Below are positions 44,801 through 53,721 of a stretch of 64,000 bases of DNA, piece by piece; position 1 is the stretch's first letter, and every line of letters begins with the position of its first letter. The notes beneath the pieces are model-generated. The model worked only from the letters and a program-made list of their open reading frames with translations, did no database searches and was not told the DNA's origin. The translations under genes were made by a program, and so were the position numbers. The DNA is from an uncultured Bacteroides sp. (GTDB taxonomy: Bacteria; Bacteroidota; Bacteroidia; Bacteroidales; Bacteroidaceae): contig USCT01000006.1 in NCBI GenBank assembly GCA_900553185.1, positions 1-64,000 of the forward strand. Direction: 5' to 3'.

Positions 44801-44816
44801 ATCCTTTGTTTTGCAT
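41811..44816 (-). CDS. secDF: Fused protein translocase subunit SecDF
   Basis: This 1001-residue inner-membrane protein uses the proton or sodium gradient to help SecYEG complete protein export. The SecD half (1 to about 640) has one N-terminal helix, a large periplasmic P1 region with an inserted low-complexity segment (about residues 255-305, alanine- and serine-rich), and five helices with SGIAGMVLSLGMAVDANVLI. The SecF half (about 660-1001) has GYSINDKVVIFDRVREF. Fusion of SecD and SecF is common in Bacteroidetes. A -7 box TATATTTG lies about 56 bp upstream on the minus strand (44872-44879). Confidence 0.97.
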   Translation of the reverse strand: MQNKGFVKVFAVLLTLACVFYLSFSFVTRYQMNKAAEDPKGAAHYLDSMQNQKVWLGVYTLKQCREMEIGLGLDLKGGMNVILEVSVPDVVRTLADHKTDEAFNKAVDEAAKQQVTSQEDFVTLFVREYKKLAPEGKLAELFATQQLKDKVNTRSTDAQVEAVLREEVKAAVENSYNVLRTRIDRFGVAQPNIQTLEGKMGRIMVELPGIKEPERVRKLLQGSANLEFWETYEAKDIIPVLVSADSKAQAILSGNVSDSTAVDSVAAPAQEVAAVSAKDSLAAALKGETGTKATANAEQMKKDHPLLANLALNQSGVGSIVGFADYQDTAAVNRILTMPGVKELLPRDLKLMWGVKASDMDKSGRMFELYAIKSTERNGRAPLEGDVVTDARDSYDQFNKPCVTMSMNTEGSRRWAQLTKQNTGREIAIVLDGYVYSAPRSNGEIAGGNSEITGNFTPEQTKDLANVLKSGKMPAPARIVQEDIVGPSLGQESINQGIVSFIVALIVLMIYMCAMYGLIPGMIANIALIFNFFFTLGILSSFQAALTMSGIAGMVLSLGMAVDANVLIYERTKEELRAGKGTKQALSEGYSNAFSAIFDSNLTSILTGIILFNFGTGPIRGFATTLIIGILCSFFTAVFLTRLVYEHYMNKEKWLHLTFTTSISKNLMQNVHYNFMGATKRAFTVWGIIIVVCIISFFTRGLAQSIDFTGGRNFVVQFEQKVQPETVRSLLQPKVGDANVQAIALGTDGKTIRVTTNYRIEEDSPTIDAEIEEFLYQALKEGNLLGKGTTLEIFIDRDNRTGGSIISSQKVGPSIADDIKTSAIWSVVLALIVIGVYILIRFSNIAFSIGATVALTVDTVLIIGAYSLCHGWMPFSLEIDQTFIGAILTAIGYSINDKVVIFDRVREFFHLYPKRDRMKLFNDSLNTTLARTINTSLSTLIVLLSIFILGGDSIRSFAFAMILGVVIGTLSSLFVAAPVAYLTMGHKLPEGEAAPAEDAKA

Positions 44817-44871
44817 GTTACTTTAATTTATTTTTATTTACTTTTTGATTAAATACGTTGATTCAAGGTTG

Positions 44872-44879
44872 CAAATATA
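44872..44879 (-). promoter_or_regulatory. -7 box before secDF
   Basis: CAAATATA on the plus strand reads TATATTTG on the minus strand. No clear -33 box was found, since the upstream DNA is a T-rich run. Confidence 0.45.
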
Positions 44880-45031
44880 GTTTTTTTTTCTTTTACACAC
44901 GGAAAGCTTTTTAAATATTTAGGCTTTATCAATTAAAAAAGCACCTGAAAAGGAAAACATTGCAATTTCCTGTCCTTAAAATCTATATCCGTAACCAGAA
45001 CAACGTATGACAAATCAAAAATGTGAACAAA

Positions 45032-47125
45032 TCACTTCAGGCCACGATTTTTCAACAAAGGTTCCAGACTCGGCTCAGCACCTCTAAAGGTGACATACAG
45101 CTTCATCGGATCATCAGAACCACCTTTTTCAAGTATATTCTTACGGAACGACTGGGCTGTGGCCGGATCAAAAATTCCATGTTCCTTGAAAGCTTCGAAA
45201 GCATCGGCATCCAAGCGCTCTGCCCACAAATAGCTGTAATAACCGGCATCGTAACCGCCCATGATATGACGGAAATAAGTCGCACGATAACGTGGAGCAA
45301 TCTGTGGAATCAAACCTAACTTATCCATCAGCTGTTTTTCGAAAGCCATCACGTCCAGACTGTCGGTCGACTTCAGGTTATGGAATTCCATATCCAGCAA
45401 AGCTGCGGCCAAAAGTTCAGTCGTCATAAATCCCTGATTGAACAAAGCCTGATTTTCAATCTTGGCTACCAGTGAATCAGGAATGGTCTCACCAGTCTTA
45501 TAATGGCGGGCATATACTTTCAGAACCTCCGGTTCTACTGTCCAGTGCTCCATAATCTGAGAAGGAAGCTCAACGAAATCCTGAGCTACGGCCGTACCAG
45601 AAACACCCTGATACTTACACTGAGTCAACAATCCATGCAAGGCATGTCCAAATTCATGGAACATGGTCTTTGCCTCATCAATTGTCAGCAAAGAAGGGGT
45701 ATCACCGGCGGGCTTGGTAAAACTGGCAACATTGTAAATCAACGGACGGACACCCTCTTTTTCTTCCCGGAAATTACTCATCCATGCTCCGCTCTGCTTG
45801 CTGGCACGTGGCATATAGTCTGTATAGAAAAGTCCGAGGAAAGAACCGTCAGCATCATTCACGATGTATGTTTTCACATCCTTATTATAAACCGGAACAG
45901 TATCGGTAGGAGTCAATGTAATGCCATACAGCTTATTAACCACATAGAACAATCCCTTCCGAACATTCTCCTGACTGAAATAAGGCTTTATTTCGTCTTC
46001 ATTCAGATTATATTTCTGCTGACGCAACTTTTCGGCATAATACCACCAGTCCCATGCTTCAAGCTTCTCGCCTTTTCCTTCCTTATCCATGATCTGCTGC
46101 AACTCGGCAGCCTCTTTCTTGGCATTCTCAATGGAATATCCCCACAAGTTATGCAGGAAATCGAGGACTGTCTGCGGATCTTTTGCCATAGTATCATCCA
46201 ATACATAAGCGGCATACGTTTCATATCCCATCAAACGGGCTTTCTCCAGACGGAGTGTAAGGATCTTCTTCAGTATCTCCTTATTATCGGTTGCATTGTC
46301 ATGATTTCCAAGCGATGTGTATGCCTGATAAACCTGCTTACGCAATTCCCGGTTCTGCGCATATTGCAACAGCGGAGTACGGCTCGATTCCTGCAACGTA
46401 AAGACCCACTTGCCTTTCTCTCCCTGAGCCTCGGCCTCATGAGCTGCTCCCTCGACAACCGCTTCCGGCAGTCCGGCCAAATCTTCTTTCCGGTCAATCA
46501 CCAGCTTGAACGCATTGTTATCAGCCAGTACATGATTGCTGAAATCAATGGTCAACGTAGAAAGTTCCTTATTAATTTCACGCAAACGTTCCTGTTTCTT
46601 CTTATCCAAAGCCGCACCGGAACGTTCGAATGCTTTCCGGTATTTCTCCAGCAAATAATGCTGCTCGGTAGTCAGCTGGATCTTTCCGCTCTTTTCCTGT
46701 TCACAGATTTTTGCTACACGCTGATACAAGGCCTCATTCAGGTAGATGTTATCGCTATGTTCGGAAAGCATTGGAGCGATTTTCGATTCCAAAGCCATCA
46801 GATCATCGTTCGTATCGGCCGATGTCAACGCAAAAAATACGCCCGAAACACGATTCAGGATTTCTCCGCTATTGTCCAAAGCTACAATGGTATTCTCGAA
46901 AGTCGGTTCTTCCGGATTTTCCACAATGGCTTTGATCTCTGCATTCTGCTGTTCAATACCTTTTAAAAACGCCGGCTCATAATCGGCAAACTGAATCCGG
47001 TCAAAATCAGGAGCACCGTACGGAGACTGGAATTCCGAAAAAAACGGATTCTCCGACTCACTTGCCTGCTGACCACACGCACATACCATACACGTCATAG
47101 CTGCTGCAATTACCAAATTTTTCAT
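45032..47125 (-). CDS. M3 family zinc metallopeptidase (dipeptidyl carboxypeptidase type), lipoprotein
   Basis: The 697-residue peptidase has the zinc motif HEFGH in TMFHEFGHALHGLLTQC and the downstream ELPSQIMEHW segment of Dcp/oligopeptidase A enzymes. The N-terminus is a lipoprotein signal (MKNLVIAAAMTCMVCACGQQ), so it should be membrane-anchored in the periplasm, where it trims dipeptides from peptide C-termini; E. coli Dcp is also partly periplasmic. It is the last of four co-directional genes (two rhomboids, an EEP hydrolase and this one), 27 bp after the EEP gene. Confidence 0.93.
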   Translation of the reverse strand: MKNLVIAAAMTCMVCACGQQASESENPFFSEFQSPYGAPDFDRIQFADYEPAFLKGIEQQNAEIKAIVENPEEPTFENTIVALDNSGEILNRVSGVFFALTSADTNDDLMALESKIAPMLSEHSDNIYLNEALYQRVAKICEQEKSGKIQLTTEQHYLLEKYRKAFERSGAALDKKKQERLREINKELSTLTIDFSNHVLADNNAFKLVIDRKEDLAGLPEAVVEGAAHEAEAQGEKGKWVFTLQESSRTPLLQYAQNRELRKQVYQAYTSLGNHDNATDNKEILKKILTLRLEKARLMGYETYAAYVLDDTMAKDPQTVLDFLHNLWGYSIENAKKEAAELQQIMDKEGKGEKLEAWDWWYYAEKLRQQKYNLNEDEIKPYFSQENVRKGLFYVVNKLYGITLTPTDTVPVYNKDVKTYIVNDADGSFLGLFYTDYMPRASKQSGAWMSNFREEKEGVRPLIYNVASFTKPAGDTPSLLTIDEAKTMFHEFGHALHGLLTQCKYQGVSGTAVAQDFVELPSQIMEHWTVEPEVLKVYARHYKTGETIPDSLVAKIENQALFNQGFMTTELLAAALLDMEFHNLKSTDSLDVMAFEKQLMDKLGLIPQIAPRYRATYFRHIMGGYDAGYYSYLWAERLDADAFEAFKEHGIFDPATAQSFRKNILEKGGSDDPMKLYVTFRGAEPSLEPLLKNRGLK

Positions 47126-47152
47126 AAACTTCTCAATATATAATGTTACAAA

Positions 47153-48238
47153 TTATTCCTTCTCTTGTTTTTCCAACAAACACCACAAGGGATAATGGTC
47201 GGATGTCTTGATGGAATTATCGACTTCGCACGTCAATATACGGAAAGCCGGACTGGCAAAAAGATGATCAATCCGAAAATAAAGATGATTGCGATTATAC
47301 GATATACCCAGGCCTGTACCCCGTTCTACAAACGCATCCTGCAAACCCTCACCAATCACCCGATGGGCGTACGACAAAGGAGAATCATTGAAATCGCCGC
47401 AAACAATCGTATACCGGAACGGATGTTCACGTATATACAGTGCAACCGAATCAGCCTGTGGCGCCCGAATGGCCACTGCATCAGCCAATTTGTGCAGCAA
47501 GTACTTTCCACCCTCCTTTACCTTGTCCTCGTCGGGTTTCTTCAGCATATCCGTATAAACTTCTTTATCGTGCTTATCCAATTTGTTCGATTCCAAATGA
47601 TTCCCTACAAACAATACGGTATCTTTTCCCCATTTCAAGTGAAAAGCCACACTGCCATTATTGAGGCTTTCATAGGAGATACGCTCGGCATCCAGAATCG
47701 GGAAACGGGAAAAAAGTCCCAATCCGTTTCCTCCTGAGAATTTCACAACCTTTGCATACGGATAGACTTTGCCAAGCGCTTTCTTCACGGCCGCCTCTTT
47801 TGCACACGGGAATTCCTGCAGACAGGCAATGTCCGCATCGCTGTCGATGACATAATCTAAAACCGGATTCTGTTCTTCTCCATCTTCATCTTTTTCTACG
47901 GGCATTCCCATCGTATTATAAGTCAGGATCTTGAGCACACTCCCAACAGGTTTCTCCGCTCCACCCAACTGCCAGGGCAAATAAGTAGTCAACGCCCCCC
48001 AGCCAATCAGAAATACGCACAACGGGAACAAAGCATAACGTCTTCGTACCACCAGCCAGAACACACAGAAAGCCGCATTCAAGGCCAGAAAGATGGGAAA
48101 AAATAATCCTGCACAGGCCCAGCGTGGATGATGAACCGGCGAAATATAGGGACTGTATGCACAAATGAGAAAACCCACGGCTACCAGCACATTCATCAGA
48201 AAAGCCGACAACCGGAATACATGTCCTACAATCTTCAT
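47153..48238 (-). CDS. Membrane-anchored endonuclease/exonuclease/phosphatase (EEP) family protein
   Basis: The 361-residue protein has three membrane helices in residues 1-90, then an EEP hydrolase domain: ILTYNTMG (Asn), CLQEFPCAKE (metal-binding Glu), VGNHLESNKL, VCGDFNDSP (Asp/Asn pair) and the final KTSDHYPLWC (catalytic His). Family members cleave phosphodiester or phosphate-ester bonds in nucleic acids, inositol phosphates or lipids. The membrane anchor makes a lipid or extracellular substrate likelier. It lies 6 bp downstream of the second rhomboid gene. Confidence 0.88.
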   Translation of the reverse strand: MKIVGHVFRLSAFLMNVLVAVGFLICAYSPYISPVHHPRWACAGLFFPIFLALNAAFCVFWLVVRRRYALFPLCVFLIGWGALTTYLPWQLGGAEKPVGSVLKILTYNTMGMPVEKDEDGEEQNPVLDYVIDSDADIACLQEFPCAKEAAVKKALGKVYPYAKVVKFSGGNGLGLFSRFPILDAERISYESLNNGSVAFHLKWGKDTVLFVGNHLESNKLDKHDKEVYTDMLKKPDEDKVKEGGKYLLHKLADAVAIRAPQADSVALYIREHPFRYTIVCGDFNDSPLSYAHRVIGEGLQDAFVERGTGLGISYNRNHLYFRIDHLFASPAFRILTCEVDNSIKTSDHYPLWCLLEKQEKE

Positions 48239-48244
48239 AACAAT

Positions 48245-49141
48245 TTATTTTTTACTGGCATCGAACAGGCTTTTCTTTTCCTCGTCCGTCAAACTGCCAT
48301 AACCAGACTTCCGAAGCTTATCCAGAATGCGGTCGACTTCTTCGGCCTGAGCCTTCTTGCGGGCATTGAAATCATAATCCTGCTGACGACCTCCACCGTA
48401 ATGAACCTTCATCTTAGGTTTTCTAGGTGAGCGCTGCCAGCCTTTTCCGATAAAATCAATGATACGGTTTATCCAACGCGTCACGTCATGGCCACGTTGC
48501 AATCCCGAAGCAAACCACCATCCGGCCAATGCTCCCCCCAGATGAGCGATATGACCGCCGGCATTGTCGGCCGTCAGGAACAGCAAATCAAGCACAATCA
48601 TGAAAAGTGCCATATACTTCAGCCGCACACCGCCGATAAACAGCAACTGTACCTGATAATCCGGTTCGCGTACAGCCGTAGCAATGACTATTGCCAATAC
48701 AGATGCCGATGCGCCCAGTAAATAAGAGCCGTACACAGCATCCTCAAAATAAGGAAAGACATTGTAAGCCAGCATATACAACAACCCGCCACAGATTCCT
48801 CCCAAAACATACAGTCCACGCAGATGTTTGGATGAGAAGATATTCAGGAACAGACGGCCGAACCAGTACAGCCACAGCATATTGAACAACAGATGGAGCA
48901 GCCCCGCATGCATGAACATGTAGGTAATCAGCGACCAGGGCTGACGAACAAACGCCGATACCCAAGCCGGCAGTTCCAGCCAATGCAGCCAGGAATAGGC
49001 ATTCCACCGGAACAAGGTCAGGAACAGTCCGATCAAAGAGACCAGTACAAAAGCTCCTACATTCAGGAATATCAGCCGGGTCACAATATCACCCTGCCGG
49101 AATTTCTGTCTTAAATCAGTAATAAATCCGCCCGCCGCCAT
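48245..49141 (-). CDS. Rhomboid intramembrane protease, divergent active-site motif
   Basis: The 298-residue protein has six predicted membrane helices followed by a basic cytoplasmic tail of about 70 residues. It shows the rhomboid HxxxN region (HAGLLHLLFNML), the catalytic Ser in GASAS (S145) and the catalytic His in GHIAHLGG (H200). The usual GxSG is altered, with Ala146 in place of Gly after the serine. Its start overlaps the upstream rhomboid gene by 26 bp, indicating coupled translation of two paralogues. Confidence 0.88.
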   Translation of the reverse strand: MAAGGFITDLRQKFRQGDIVTRLIFLNVGAFVLVSLIGLFLTLFRWNAYSWLHWLELPAWVSAFVRQPWSLITYMFMHAGLLHLLFNMLWLYWFGRLFLNIFSSKHLRGLYVLGGICGGLLYMLAYNVFPYFEDAVYGSYLLGASASVLAIVIATAVREPDYQVQLLFIGGVRLKYMALFMIVLDLLFLTADNAGGHIAHLGGALAGWWFASGLQRGHDVTRWINRIIDFIGKGWQRSPRKPKMKVHYGGGRQQDYDFNARKKAQAEEVDRILDKLRKSGYGSLTDEEKKSLFDASKK

Positions 49142-49790
49142 TTTTCTTTCTCCAGTATAAAATAAGTATCAAACCAAACAACATACCGCCCAGATGAGCG
49201 AAATGTGCGATACCGTCACCTCCGGTAATTCCCAGTACCAGCTCCAGTACGGCATATCCTATCACAAAATACTTGGCCTTGATAGGAACCGGAAGAGGAA
49301 ATACAAACATCTCACTGTTCGGGAATAACATACCAAAAGCCAGCAGAATACCGTATACGGCTCCAGAAGCTCCCACCGTAGTCATCTGATTGAGGTACTC
49401 TCCCATGGAAATCACACCAAACGGTGTCTGCACACTGTCGTAGTTCGAAAGAACGGTAGCATACTCTACATATTGCACAACTTCCTGAATCAGTCCGGCA
49501 CCGATGCCGCAAATCAAGTAATAAGAAAGAAAACGCTTCGGCCCCCATACCTGCTCCAATACACGTCCAAACATCCAGACAGCAAACATATTGAAAAAGA
49601 TGTGCTGGAAATTGGCATGCAGAAACATGTAGCTGATGAGCTGAGCTACGTTAAAATCGGACGCTAAAAAGAAATGTAACCCTGCCAGATCGTTGATGTC
49701 AATGCCGTAACGACGAGCTACAAACATACCCACGAAACAGAGTACATTAATAATCAGCAGGTTCTTTGTTACAGAAGGAATATTACCCAT
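49116..49790 (-). CDS. Rhomboid intramembrane serine protease
   Basis: The 224-residue, six-helix protein has the canonical motifs: HANFQHIFFNMFAVWMFG (loop and H..N), GASGAVYG (S142 nucleophile) and IAHFAHLGGML (H199). Rhomboids cut other membrane proteins within the bilayer. It leads a four-gene unit with a divergent rhomboid, an EEP hydrolase and an M3 peptidase, a grouping that suggests membrane-protein cleavage and peptide disposal. A -7 box TACTTTTG lies 29 bp upstream (49819-49826). Confidence 0.93.
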   Translation of the reverse strand: MGNIPSVTKNLLIINVLCFVGMFVARRYGIDINDLAGLHFFLASDFNVAQLISYMFLHANFQHIFFNMFAVWMFGRVLEQVWGPKRFLSYYLICGIGAGLIQEVVQYVEYATVLSNYDSVQTPFGVISMGEYLNQMTTVGASGAVYGILLAFGMLFPNSEMFVFPLPVPIKAKYFVIGYAVLELVLGITGGDGIAHFAHLGGMLFGLILILYWRKKNGGGRIYY

Positions 49791-49818
49791 ATTGAAACAC
49801 TATTTCGTAAATTAATCA

Positions 49819-49826
49819 CAAAAGTA
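49819..49826 (-). promoter_or_regulatory. -7 box before the rhomboid operon
   Basis: CAAAAGTA on plus reads TACTTTTG on minus, fitting TAnnTTTG. No -33 box of good quality was found. Confidence 0.45.
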
Positions 49827-49898
49827 CTATTTTATTTGTTTGTCACATAACCTCTTATAGTTTTTTACCACTTTCCCGACTAAAATACTCCATCGAAC

Positions 49899-49929
49899 TT
49901 GGCCGAACAAGCAGAATGTCGTACATTTG
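49899..49929 (+). promoter_or_regulatory. Promoter of the beta-galactosidase gene
   Basis: TTG (49899-49901) and TACATTTG (49922-49929) are 20 bp apart, close to consensus, giving a leader of about 30 nt. Confidence 0.7.
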
Positions 49930-49967
49930 TACAACATTTATTATCCCTAAACCATTAATTAACATCT

Positions 49968-52900
49968 ATGAAAGAACAAGCATTTTCCCTATCCGGACTC
50001 CTTGCAGGAGCCGCCATCTGCTTATTCTCTGCTCAGCCTATGTATGCTTCCTCCGATTTACCTTATTGGAAAGACATACAGACCGTATCTGTCAACCGGG
50101 AGGCACCCCGTTCTGCTTTCATGACGTACGCCAACCGTGAACAAGCGGCCAGCATGAAATACGAGCAAAGCCCATATTACCAGTTGCTGAACGGCACCTG
50201 GAAATTCTATTATGTAGATTCCTACAAGCAATTGCCGGAAAATATCACCAGCACCACCAGCCTGGACGGATGGAAAGACATTAAAGTTCCCGGGAACTGG
50301 GAAGTACAAGGCTTCGGAACAGCTATCTATACCAATCATGGCTACGAATTCCAGCCACGAAACCCGCAACCTCCAGCTTTGCCGGAACAGAATCCGGTAG
50401 GCGTATATCGCCGGGAAATTACGGTTCCCGCCGACTGGAACGGACGCGACATCTACCTGCACATCGCCGGAGCGAAATCGGGATGTTATGTCTATGTAAA
50501 CGGAAAAGAAGTAGGATACAACGAAGATTCCAAGAATCCGGCCGAATACCTCATCAACGATTATCTCCAGCCGGGAAAAAATGTACTCACCTTGAAAATC
50601 TTCCGTTGGAGTACCGGATCATACCTGGAATGTCAGGACTTCTGGCGCATGAGCGGCATCGAACGCGATGTTTTCCTGTATTCACAACCGAAAGCGTCAG
50701 TCAACGACTTCCGTATCACTTCTACTCTGGATGATACCTACAAAAACGGTATCTTCCGGTTGGCCATCGACCTGAAGAACCACCAGACCAGCACCGCCAA
50801 TCTGGCTGTATCCTATACATTGGTAGATAAGGACGGAAAAACCGTAAGCGAAAGTGAACAGAACGTCAGCGTTCCCTCAGACAAGCTGAGTACGGTCAAC
50901 TTCCAGCAACAATTACCGGACGTACAGACCTGGACTTCGGAAGCACCGAACCTGTACAAGCTCTTCATGACCGTAAAGGAAAACGGGAAAGTGACCGAGG
51001 TCATTCCTTATCACGTAGGATTCCGCCGCATCGAAATCAAGGAAATCGACCAGAAAGCCGGTAACGGCAAGAATTACGTGGTACTGCTGGTAAACGGACA
51101 GCCCATCAAGCTCCGCGGTGTGAACATCCACGAACACAATCCGGAAACAGGCCACTATGTTCCCGAAGAACTGATGCGGAAAGATTTCGAGCTGATGAAA
51201 CGGCACAATATCAATACCGTCCGCCTCTGCCACTATCCGCAGGACCGCCGTTTCTACGAATTGTGCGACGAATACGGTCTCTATGTATACGACGAAGCGA
51301 ACATCGAAAGCCACGGTATGTATTACGACCTGCGCAAAGGTGGTACCCTGGGAAACAATCCCGAATGGCTGAAGCCGCATATCTACCGCACCATCAACAT
51401 GTTCGAGCGAAACAAGAATTATCCGAGTGTAACCTTCTGGTCACTGGGTAACGAAGCCGGAAACGGTTACAACTTCTACCAGACATACCTGTGGGTGAAA
51501 AAAGCCGACAAGGACATCATGAACCGACCGGTGAACTACGAACGCGCCCAGTGGGAATGGAATTCGGACATGTACGTGCCCCAATATCCGAGTGCAGGCT
51601 GGCTGGAAAAAATAGGAAAACAGGGAAGCGATCGCCCGGTAGCTCCGTCGGAATACGCACACGCCATGGGCAACTCTACCGGAAGTCTCTGGGACCAGTG
51701 GAAAGCCATCTACAAATATCCGAACCTGCAAGGCGGATATATCTGGGACTGGGTGGACCAAGGAATCCTGACACACGATGAAAACGGACGTCCGTTCTGG
51801 GCATACGGAGGTGACTTCGGTACCAACATGCCGAGCGACGGTAACTTCTGCTGCAACGGTATCGTTTCGCCCGACCGTACCCTGCATCCGGCCATGAACG
51901 AAGTGAAATACGCTCACCAGTACGTAGGTTTCGAGCCGGTCGATTTAGCCAAAGGTATATTCAAGGTACAGAACCGCTATTATTTCACCAACCTGAAGAA
52001 ATATCAGATCAGTTATCAGGTGAAAGCCAACGACAAGGTTGTAAGAAACGGCAAGGTATCGCTCGACATCGCACCGCAGGCCAGCCAGGAACTGACCGTA
52101 GACGTAAGCGGCCTGGAACCGAAGACAGCTACCGAATATTTCGTCAACTTCAGCGTAACCACCACCGAACCGGAACCGCTGGTACCGGTAGGTTATGAAC
52201 TGGCTCACGAACAGTTCCGTCTGCCGATTGAACCGGTAGCCCGTACCTTCGCTACAAACGGCCCGGCCCTGAAATGCAGCACCGAAGGCAACCTGCTGAA
52301 GGTTTCTTCTTCCCGTCTGAATTTCACCTTCGACAAGGAAAGCGGTATCGTCACTTCCTACAAGGTAAAAGGCACCGAATACTTCGACAAGGGTTTCGGT
52401 ATCCAGCCGAACTTCTGGCGTGCTCCGAACGACAACGATTACGGAAGCCAGGAACCGAAGCGCCTGCAGATCTGGAAGCAGTCCAGCAAGGATTTCCGCG
52501 TCGTAGAAGCTACCCTGGACATGGACGGTAAAGACGCCGTACTGAAAGCCACTTACCTGCTGGCTGCCGGTAATCTGTACATCGCTACTTACCGCATCCA
52601 TCCGTCGGGTGTCGTAAAAGCCGACTATACCTTCACTTCTACCGAGATGGAGGCCAACAAAACCGAACTTTCGGAAGCTACCCTCATGGCTACCTTCACT
52701 CCGGGCAACGATGCCCTGCGTAAGGAAAGCTCCAAACTGGTAGTTCCGCGCATCGGTATCCGTTTCCGCCTGCCTGTCTACATGAACCAAGTGACTTACT
52801 TCGGACGCGGTCCGGAAGAAAACTACATCGACCGCAACAACGGAACCCTGGTAGGCCTTTACAAGAATACAGCCGACAACATGTACTTCCCGTACGTACG

Positions 52901-53294
52901 TCCGCAGGAAAACGGCCACCACACCGATACCCGCTGGCTGAGTCTGGGCAAGAAAGGCAAAGGACTGACCATCTATGCCGACAACACCATCGGATTCAAC
53001 GCGCTGCGTAATTCGGTAGAAGATTTCGACGGCGAAGAAGCTACCAACAGAGACTATCAGTGGAACAACCGCGACGCGGAAGAACTGAAACACGATGTAG
53101 CTACCGCCAAGAATATCAAACCGCGCCAGACCCACATCAACGACATTACTTCGCGCGATTTCGTGGAAGTGTGCGTAGACATGAAACAGATGGGTGTAGG
53201 CGGTTACGACAGCTGGGGAGCCATTCCAGACCCGCAATACCTGCTTCCTGCCAACAAGGAATATCAGTGGGGCTTCACCATCGTGCCGATGTAA
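49968..53294 (+). CDS. Secreted GH2 beta-galactosidase (LacZ type)
   Basis: The 1108-residue enzyme hydrolyses terminal beta-galactosides. It has a signal peptide (MKEQAFSLSGLLAGAAICLF to about residue 27), a sugar-binding domain (residues 60-235), an immunoglobulin-like domain, the TIM barrel with acid/base E496 (WSLGNEAGNG) and nucleophile E562 (PSEYAHAMGN), another beta domain and the C-terminal beta-sandwich ending GGYDSWGAIPDPQY. Export marks it as periplasmic, acting on oligosaccharides rather than cytoplasmic lactose. No SusC/SusD, sulfatase or regulator is adjacent, so it is not part of an evident polysaccharide utilisation locus. Confidence 0.95.
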   Translation: MKEQAFSLSGLLAGAAICLFSAQPMYASSDLPYWKDIQTVSVNREAPRSAFMTYANREQAASMKYEQSPYYQLLNGTWKFYYVDSYKQLPENITSTTSLDGWKDIKVPGNWEVQGFGTAIYTNHGYEFQPRNPQPPALPEQNPVGVYRREITVPADWNGRDIYLHIAGAKSGCYVYVNGKEVGYNEDSKNPAEYLINDYLQPGKNVLTLKIFRWSTGSYLECQDFWRMSGIERDVFLYSQPKASVNDFRITSTLDDTYKNGIFRLAIDLKNHQTSTANLAVSYTLVDKDGKTVSESEQNVSVPSDKLSTVNFQQQLPDVQTWTSEAPNLYKLFMTVKENGKVTEVIPYHVGFRRIEIKEIDQKAGNGKNYVVLLVNGQPIKLRGVNIHEHNPETGHYVPEELMRKDFELMKRHNINTVRLCHYPQDRRFYELCDEYGLYVYDEANIESHGMYYDLRKGGTLGNNPEWLKPHIYRTINMFERNKNYPSVTFWSLGNEAGNGYNFYQTYLWVKKADKDIMNRPVNYERAQWEWNSDMYVPQYPSAGWLEKIGKQGSDRPVAPSEYAHAMGNSTGSLWDQWKAIYKYPNLQGGYIWDWVDQGILTHDENGRPFWAYGGDFGTNMPSDGNFCCNGIVSPDRTLHPAMNEVKYAHQYVGFEPVDLAKGIFKVQNRYYFTNLKKYQISYQVKANDKVVRNGKVSLDIAPQASQELTVDVSGLEPKTATEYFVNFSVTTTEPEPLVPVGYELAHEQFRLPIEPVARTFATNGPALKCSTEGNLLKVSSSRLNFTFDKESGIVTSYKVKGTEYFDKGFGIQPNFWRAPNDNDYGSQEPKRLQIWKQSSKDFRVVEATLDMDGKDAVLKATYLLAAGNLYIATYRIHPSGVVKADYTFTSTEMEANKTELSEATLMATFTPGNDALRKESSKLVVPRIGIRFRLPVYMNQVTYFGRGPEENYIDRNNGTLVGLYKNTADNMYFPYVRPQENGHHTDTRWLSLGKKGKGLTIYADNTIGFNALRNSVEDFDGEEATNRDYQWNNRDAEELKHDVATAKNIKPRQTHINDITSRDFVEVCVDMKQMGVGGYDSWGAIPDPQYLLPANKEYQWGFTIVPM

Positions 53295-53320
53295 CAATTA
53301 AGACAAGCTTTTGAATCCTG

Positions 53321-53367
53321 AAAATCCTCCTGTATACGGTCTGTTCCAGCATACAGGAGGATTTTTT
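53321..53367 (+). terminator. Beta-galactosidase terminator
   Basis: AAAATCCTCCTGTAT (53321-53335) pairs with ATACAGGAGGATTTT (53351-53365), followed by T-rich sequence. Confidence 0.92.
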
Positions 53368-53480
53368 ATTTTCTCCGTTTCAGACAACAGATGCAAAACA
53401 GCATTCTCTTCCATCATTCATCAGAAAATATCATTTTCCCCCAATAAAAATCTGAATCCAACGGACAGAATCTTTAGTTC

Positions 53481-53549
53481 CCGACGGAGTCTTTATAAAC
53501 GCCGACGTGGTTTATAAAGATTCCGTCGGCGTTTATATAAACCACGTCG
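53481..53549. repeat. Block of three interlocked palindromes
   Basis: Arms interleave. Pair 1 is 53481-53499 with 53511-53529 (18 of 19 match). Pair 2, TATAAACGCCGACG with CGTCGGCGTTTATA, is 53494-53507 with 53524-53537 (perfect). Pair 3, CGACGTGGTTTATA with TATAAACCACGTCG, is 53503-53516 with 53536-53549 (perfect). The pairs exclude each other, so alternative structures can form. It lies between the converging beta-galactosidase and WbqC genes, in a stretch (53295-53721) without a gene. Confidence 0.85.
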
Positions 53550-53721
53550 CGGTTTATAGATTTTATACAGATAAAATAACTTTTGTATTTTCCTGTTTCA
53601 AAGAAACGATACCGGCAAACCCGATAAGCCACACGCTAAGGGGAAATCAACAAAAAAGGCCTGCCAAACGACAAGCCTATCCGAATCTTAACATGAAAAC
53701 AAGAAGTAAATGGCCACAGGC

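Noticed and set aside
45503..46966. A 487-codon frame antisense to the M3 peptidase
   Set aside because: No domain is visible and the M3 gene has its HEFGH zinc site and lipoprotein signal.
49899..53294. Polysaccharide utilisation locus around the beta-galactosidase
   Set aside because: No SusC, SusD, sulfatase, other glycosidase or hybrid two-component regulator lies on either side.
51945..53297. A 450-codon frame antisense to the beta-galactosidase
   Set aside because: It is a shadow created by biased third positions in the GH2 gene.
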